Assembly: GCA_002381865.1 (NCBI GenBank)
Contig: DFYO01000012.1
Span: forward strand, 1 to 26,048
DNA from: Clostridiales bacterium UBA4080
GTDB lineage: Bacteria > Bacillota > Clostridia > Lachnospirales > Vallitaleaceae
Length of the DNA stretch: 26,048 nucleotides
Reading direction: 5' to 3'
The notes below the pieces were generated by a model. That model did not search any database. It was not told the DNA's origin and saw nothing but the letters and a program-made list of their open reading frames with translations. Positions 22,589 through 26,048 of the stretch are shown in pieces. The translations under genes were made by a program, and so were the position numbers. Every line of letters begins with the position of its first letter. Position 1 is the stretch's first letter.

Positions 22589-22649
22589 ACTTTAGGCATG
22601 CACAAAATAATTGATACTATCTTGTGCATAAAGCACAGTGCTCTAAAGT
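22589..22649. promoter_or_regulatory. Nested inverted repeats in the oxidoreductase-pucR intergenic region
   Basis: ACTTTAG (22589-22595) is matched by CTAAAGT (22643-22649), and within it TGCACAA (22599-22605) by TTGTGCA (22622-22628). A short palindrome AGCAC-A-GTGCT lies at 22632-22642. The rest of the 344-base gap (22410-22753) is AT-rich and shows no gene. The element is a candidate operator for the divergent PucR-type regulator. Confidence 0.5.
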
Positions 22650-22753
22650 TCTTTTATTACAAGAATTTTTGTTGGAAATATGCTAGTTATTATTAGCTCG
22701 TATACTTTTTTATGAAGAATTTTTTTATAATATATATTGTTCGGAGGATTATT

Positions 22754-24298
22754 ATGAACTTTAAAGAATTGAGCTTTTCAATCAGCCAAAATTACAGAAT
22801 GGAAATTCCAAAAATCACTTCTGATATAGCTATAGATAATATCATTTTATTATGTGATAGCATTAAAAATTGGAGCCCTTCAAGCCTTTACGTTGGCTCT
22901 TCAAGCTTTTTACCCCCTCAGGCTACATGCCCAATACAAGCAATTATATGTGATTCTGCCTCCAAGCTAAATCATGAGCTTTTTTCAAATCTCGCAATTA
23001 TTAATAGTTTTGATATGAACTCAATTTTCAATCAGCTCAGCTATTCCCTGTATCAATCCCTTCGCTTATCAGCAGATTTTTCACAGCTAGTTGCAATGGT
23101 TTTACGAGGAGATAGCGTCACCAGTGTTTTGAATCTGGCTGCAAGTCAGCTTGGCAATCCACTAATTGTTGTTGATACTTCTTATCATGTTCTTTCCTAC
23201 TCAGACAAGCACAAAATATCTGATCCCTTTTGGCTTGAAAATATTAAAAGAGGCTATTCAACCTATGAATTTATTGCCTCTATCAATGAAATACTAACAA
23301 ATCTTGATGCTTTAAACGATAGCTCAAGTTTTATAGTAACCTGTCCTGCAACTCCAAAAAGTAAGCTTTGTGCAGAAATATTTTGGAACGATTTTTTAAT
23401 TGGATATATTATAATGCTCGAAGAGGACAATACTCTACAGCCATATCACAAGGAGCTTCTCCCTAAAATCAGTTATATTGTAGGGGATATGTTAAGTAAA
23501 AGCCCTGAGTTTGAAAACATTAAAGGCTCAAACTATGAGCATATTCTTTATAATATTTTAAATGGTGAGGATGAATATAACCTGGCCGCCAGAATTGAAG
23601 CAGCTAAGCTTACTTTTCCCGATATAATGCGTTGTATTCTTATCAAACCCAAGAACATTTCCGATACTATAAAAAAAAAGGCAGACCGAACAGCTACCTT
23701 GAAATTGTGCAAGGAAAGACTATCTTCTGTCTTTCCAATAAATTATTTTACTTATTATAATGAAAATATAGTTTTTGTAATAAAAGTATTGCCAAATCAT
23801 AAATTCAATGCCAAACAAGAAGCTACTCTTAATGAGCTCTTTGAAAGAGGCATTAGCACAATAAGCATAAGCCAGGCCTTCGACACTATTTATAAGTTGC
23901 CTGATAATTATAAAAGTTGCCAGGTATTGCAGCAAATTGCTCACTCAAGCAGCTTGTCAAAGCAACTAATGTACTATGAGGATTATATTTTTGAAGCGCT
24001 AATCAATAACTCGATGCTAAGCTATGAAATATCAAGCTATGTTCATCCAGCTCTTGAAATACTAAGGAATTATGATTTGCAAACAGACAATAGTCTTTAC
24101 CAAACACTCCATGTATACCTAAGCACAAAATACAACTTAAAAAAGACCTCTGAGTTACTTTTTATTCACAGAAACAGTCTTTCCTACCGAATGGAAAAAA
24201 TAATCACTTTGACAAATATAAGTCTCGAAGACAGCAATACTCTATTTTGGTTAGAGCTATCCTTTAAAATAGAAAAAATGATTTCAGGTGTAATGTAA
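22754..24298 (+). CDS. PucR-type transcriptional regulator
   Basis: A 514-aa cytosolic regulator. The C-terminal 60 residues are the PucR/CdaR helix-turn-helix (HTH_30): LYQTLHVYLSTKYNLKKTSE and LLFIHRNSLSYRMEKI. The middle (about 265-400) matches the GGDEF-like pseudo-domain usual in this family, without a nucleotide cyclase motif. The N-terminal part (about 1-260) is a poorly conserved sensory region with a GAF/PAS-like stretch (NPLIVVDTSYHVLSYSDKHK). ATG 22754 follows CGGAGG; the frame is open 14 codons further, but there it reads through the promoter-like TATAATATATATTG stretch, so the shorter start is preferred. It diverges from the oxidoreductase gene, its probable target. PucR-type proteins usually respond to a metabolite of the pathway they control. 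A REP-like repeat begins 13 bases after its stop. Confidence 0.88.
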   Translation: MNFKELSFSISQNYRMEIPKITSDIAIDNIILLCDSIKNWSPSSLYVGSSSFLPPQATCPIQAIICDSASKLNHELFSNLAIINSFDMNSIFNQLSYSLYQSLRLSADFSQLVAMVLRGDSVTSVLNLAASQLGNPLIVVDTSYHVLSYSDKHKISDPFWLENIKRGYSTYEFIASINEILTNLDALNDSSSFIVTCPATPKSKLCAEIFWNDFLIGYIIMLEEDNTLQPYHKELLPKISYIVGDMLSKSPEFENIKGSNYEHILYNILNGEDEYNLAARIEAAKLTFPDIMRCILIKPKNISDTIKKKADRTATLKLCKERLSSVFPINYFTYYNENIVFVIKVLPNHKFNAKQEATLNELFERGISTISISQAFDTIYKLPDNYKSCQVLQQIAHSSSLSKQLMYYEDYIFEALINNSMLSYEISSYVHPALEILRNYDLQTDNSLYQTLHVYLSTKYNLKKTSELLFIHRNSLSYRMEKIITLTNISLEDSNTLFWLELSFKIEKMISGVM

Positions 24299-24311
24299 AC
24301 AAAAAAAGGTA

Positions 24312-24336
24312 GTGAAAAGGGGACGGGCTGTTGCCC
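24312..24336 (+). repeat. GGGGACGG REP-like element after pucR
   Basis: GTGAAAAGGGGACGGGCTGT followed by TGCCC starts 13 bases after the pucR stop and is followed by nine A. GGGC-TGTT-GCCC within it forms a small hairpin. Confidence 0.6.
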
Positions 24337-24354
24337 AAAAAAAAATTTAATATA

Positions 24355-24383
24355 CAAAACTTTTTTGCTCTGTGCTTCGTCTA
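24355..24383 (+). promoter_or_regulatory. Candidate ECF (SigV-type) autoregulatory promoter
   Basis: CAAAAC (24355-24360), a 17-nt spacer and CGTCTA (24378-24383) resemble ECF promoters with an AAC -35 and a CGTC -10, as described for Bacillus SigV targets (TGAAAC / CGTC). It lies 63 nt before the sigma-factor start, where an autoregulated promoter is expected. Confidence 0.6.
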
Positions 24384-24399
24384 ATTATTAGAGATGCAG

Positions 24400-24411
24400 T
24401 GATACGTATCA
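24400..24411. promoter_or_regulatory. Perfect 12-bp palindrome in the sigV leader
   Basis: TGATACGTATCA lies 16 bp downstream of the candidate -10, within the transcribed leader or just after the start site. It could bind a dimeric regulator. I know no matching consensus. Confidence 0.35.
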
Positions 24412-24446
24412 GAATCTACAAAATAATATAAAAAGGAAGACTGCAA

Positions 24447-24947
24447 ATGAGGCAATCATCAAATTACAAGGCTATTACTGAATTTATTATTGAAAACAGA
24501 GAATATTGCTATCGCTTGGCTTTCAGCTACACCAAAAATCAAGAGGATGCGCTTGACATTGTACAGGAGTCAATTGTAAAGGCTCTTTCCAAAAGCAAAG
24601 CTCTTGATAAGCCTGAATATGTTAAAACTTGGTTTTACAAAATCCTAGTTAACACAGCCCTAGACTTTTTAAGAAAAAATAACCGCTTAATAAATACTGA
24701 CCCATTACTAATGGAAATATATGATGAAGGCACGGAGGATAATTATGCTGATTTCGACCTTCAAAAGGCTATAGATTCTCTTCCCGAAAACAACCGAACT
24801 ATTATAATTCTTCGTTTTTTCGAGGATCTGCCGCTACAGGAAATATCTGAAATAGTCGGAGATAATATCAGCACAGTCAAGTCAAAGCTTTATTCCTCTT
24901 TGAAAAAGCTTAAAATCACGTTGAACTCTGACGAATCGGTCACTTAA
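24447..24947 (+). CDS. sigV: ECF sigma factor, SigV type
   Basis: A 166-aa extracytoplasmic-function sigma factor, the same length as Bacillus SigV. Region 2 is at about 15-85 (RLAFSYTKNQEDALDIVQES, then VKTWFYKILVNTALDFLRK) and region 4 at 110-160 (LPENNRTIIILRFFEDLPLQ and STVKSKLYSSLKKL). Only these two regions are present, as expected for the ECF class. AAGGAAG lies upstream of the ATG. The next gene, 68 nt downstream, encodes an RsiV-like anti-sigma factor, so the pair is likely co-transcribed. By analogy with Bacillus and C. difficile, it should be released when lysozyme binds the anti-sigma factor, and then turn on cell-wall modification genes; none of those genes lies in this window. 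The candidate promoter at 24355 suggests autoregulation. Confidence 0.9.
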   Translation: MRQSSNYKAITEFIIENREYCYRLAFSYTKNQEDALDIVQESIVKALSKSKALDKPEYVKTWFYKILVNTALDFLRKNNRLINTDPLLMEIYDEGTEDNYADFDLQKAIDSLPENNRTIIILRFFEDLPLQEISEIVGDNISTVKSKLYSSLKKLKITLNSDESVT

Positions 24948-25015
24948 ATTTTAACAGCTTTATTATCGCCTTAAGTCATTAAAGTATTCAAACTATATTA
25001 AAATGGAGGAATATT

Positions 25016-25909
25016 ATGAACCAAAATGATAAGTTAAAACAGTTAAAGGATAATTATAATTCTATGGACATACCTAAAGAACTTGAACTAAATGTTAAAA
25101 AAACAATTTTAACTTTTGAACGCAAATCAAAAGCAAAGGCATTTTTTAGCAACAGCTTAAAGGTGGCAGCAATTGCAGCTGTATTATTTATTGGAACAGT
25201 CAATATTAATGGTAATATCGCCTACGCTCTTTCTGATATACCAGTGATTGGGGATATTGTTAGAGTAATAACCTTTAACAGATTTGAAATGGAGGAAAAC
25301 AATTTTTCTCTTAAGCTTGAAACACCTTCTATTGAAGGCCTTGAAAATAAATCTCTTGAAAATTATTTAAACGCGAAATATATTTCCGATAACAAAGCCC
25401 TTTATGATAGCTTTATAAAGGATATGGAGGAAATGAAAAAAGATGGCTTCGAGGATGCACATATGGGTACTGAATCAGGCTATACAATAAAAACTGATAC
25501 TCCTCAGCTTTTGTCAATAGAGCGATATATCTTTAACGTTGTTGGCTCCTCCTCAACTGTTTTAGTATATGATACCATTGATAAGAATAATCAGATTTTA
25601 ATCACCTTGCCAAGCTTGTTTAAGGATACTAGCTATATCGAATCCATAAGCAATAATATAAAAAGTCAAATGCTTCAGCAAATGCTCGATGACCCCGATA
25701 TATATTATTGGTTAAATGATGAATCTCTTGGAGATGAAAATTTCGATAAGATCAATCCGGACCAGCATTTTTATATCACTTCAAATAATGAGCTCGTAAT
25801 TGTGTTTGATAAATATGCAGTCGCTCCCGGTTACATGGGAAATGTAGAATTTTTAATCCCTACCTCAGTAATACAAAATATACTTGTCAGTAACGAATAT
25901 ATAAAATAA
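25016..25909 (+). CDS. rsiV: RsiV-type membrane anti-sigma factor
   Basis: A 297-aa single-pass membrane protein that holds SigV inactive. The cytosolic N-terminus (1-45) begins like Bacillus RsiV (LKQLKDNYNSMDIPKELELN). A transmembrane helix covers about 46-65 and is followed by the juxtamembrane segment YALSDIPVIGDIVRVITF. The extracellular part holds the RsiV lysozyme-binding fold (DUF4179/DUF3298 type), with ENKSLENYLNAKYISDNKAL and the C-terminal FDKYAVAPGYMGNVEFLIP. In Bacillus, lysozyme binding exposes the protein to signal peptidase and then to intramembrane cleavage, freeing SigV. An alanine-rich region after the membrane helix could serve signal peptidase here. TGGAGG precedes the ATG. 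Its stop codon lies in a tandem 14-bp duplication, next to a large REP-like hairpin. Confidence 0.9.
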   Translation: MNQNDKLKQLKDNYNSMDIPKELELNVKKTILTFERKSKAKAFFSNSLKVAAIAAVLFIGTVNINGNIAYALSDIPVIGDIVRVITFNRFEMEENNFSLKLETPSIEGLENKSLENYLNAKYISDNKALYDSFIKDMEEMKKDGFEDAHMGTESGYTIKTDTPQLLSIERYIFNVVGSSSTVLVYDTIDKNNQILITLPSLFKDTSYIESISNNIKSQMLQQMLDDPDIYYWLNDESLGDENFDKINPDQHFYITSNNELVIVFDKYAVAPGYMGNVEFLIPTSVIQNILVSNEYIK

Positions 25910-25934
25910 TAACAAGGGGATAATAACAAGGGGA
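25907..25934 (+). repeat. Tandem 14-bp duplication at the rsiV stop codon
   Basis: TAATAACAAGGGGA occurs twice head-to-tail without a mismatch. The first copy begins with the rsiV stop codon; the second runs into the 25-bp hairpin arm. Confidence 0.9.
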
Positions 25935-25982
25935 CGGTGCTGTTGTCACACTTTATTAGTGTGACAACAGCACCGTCCCCTT
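25928..25982. repeat. Perfect 25-bp-arm palindromic REP-like element
   Basis: The arms 25928-25952 and 25958-25982 are perfect reverse complements around a 5-nt loop (TTATT). The left arm contains AAGGGGACGGTGCTGTTGTC. It lies 18 bases after the rsiV stop and could end transcription from both sides, but is richer in GC than ordinary terminators here. It is the complete form of the element seen in part at 3064, 20446 and 24312. Confidence 0.9.
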
Positions 25983-25996
25983 TCTTAATGCAATTA

Positions 25997-26048
25997 CTAT
26001 CTGTTTCTTCTCATTCCTTCACCTTGACCCATACGAGAACCTTTTCTC
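25997..26048 (-). CDS. C-terminal end of a Gly/Met/Arg-rich protein (partial)
   Basis: A minus-strand frame enters from beyond the window and ends at the stop codon 25997-25999. The visible residues are RKGSRMGQGEGMRRNR. This Gly-Met-Arg-Gln composition is like the tails of small DUF5320-type or similar low-complexity proteins, but 16 residues do not identify a family. It converges on rsiV, with the palindromic element between them. Confidence 0.45.
   Translation of the reverse strand, partial: RKGSRMGQGEGMRRNR

Noticed and set aside
22440..22753. Riboswitch or small RNA in the long divergent gap
   Set aside because: Only short inverted repeats are seen; no recognised aptamer core or paired expression platform is visible.

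Overview
The window is AT-rich DNA with strong Shine-Dalgarno sites (GGAGG), short intergenic spacers and typical sigma-A promoters. The gene set fits an anaerobic low-GC Firmicute of class Clostridia: an NfnAB-type electron-bifurcating transhydrogenase, a hexameric-type glutamate dehydrogenase, a Staphylococcus-like class I aldolase and a SigV/RsiV pair. An amino-acid-fermenting Peptostreptococcaceae-like organism is my inference; no rRNA or other taxonomic marker is present.

Layout. 1-3095: a small secreted protein, a bidirectional terminator, then on the minus strand class I fructose-bisphosphate aldolase and a two-domain chromate-type transporter whose 5' leader carries seven perfect copies of a 12-bp repeat. 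3096-6815: nfnA-nfnB (minus) and gdhA (plus) diverge from a 161-bp region with a promoter on each strand, joining NADPH/ferredoxin balance to glutamate metabolism. 7043-11303: UV-damage endonuclease UvsE with an extra C-terminal domain, converging with an unusual protein that joins a P-loop-less KaiC/RadA-like domain to a PEP-synthase ATP-grasp domain, preceded by a small cupin. 11479-13928: a damage-response module, with a Y-family DNA polymerase and an 80-aa partner diverging from a LexA-like HTH/S24 repressor; a near-perfect palindrome lies between their two promoters. 14036-15088: an exported protein with a copper-amine-oxidase-N-like domain. 15085-19194: a four-gene minus-strand signalling operon (PAS-GGDEF cyclase, 7TM-PAS-LytS-type kinase, receiver-SARP regulator, degenerate stand-alone receiver). 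19443-24298: a RarD-type transporter, an Old-Yellow-Enzyme/FAD oxidoreductase, and a divergent PucR-type regulator separated from it by nested inverted repeats. 24447-25909: a sigV-rsiV pair (lysozyme-responsive in relatives), with a candidate autoregulatory ECF promoter. The window closes with a perfect 25-bp-arm hairpin and the C-terminus of a Gly/Met/Arg-rich minus-strand protein.

A cross-cutting feature is a family of GGGGACGG-containing REP-like sequences placed right after four stop codons (nfnB, the OYE gene, pucR, rsiV), in states from degenerate to a perfect palindrome. No transposase, CRISPR array, tRNA, rRNA or recognisable riboswitch is visible. The most unusual elements are the KaiC-like/ATP-grasp fusion, the signalling operon with a degenerate receiver and two TTG starts, the 12-bp minisatellite in the chromate-transporter leader, and the REP-like family.
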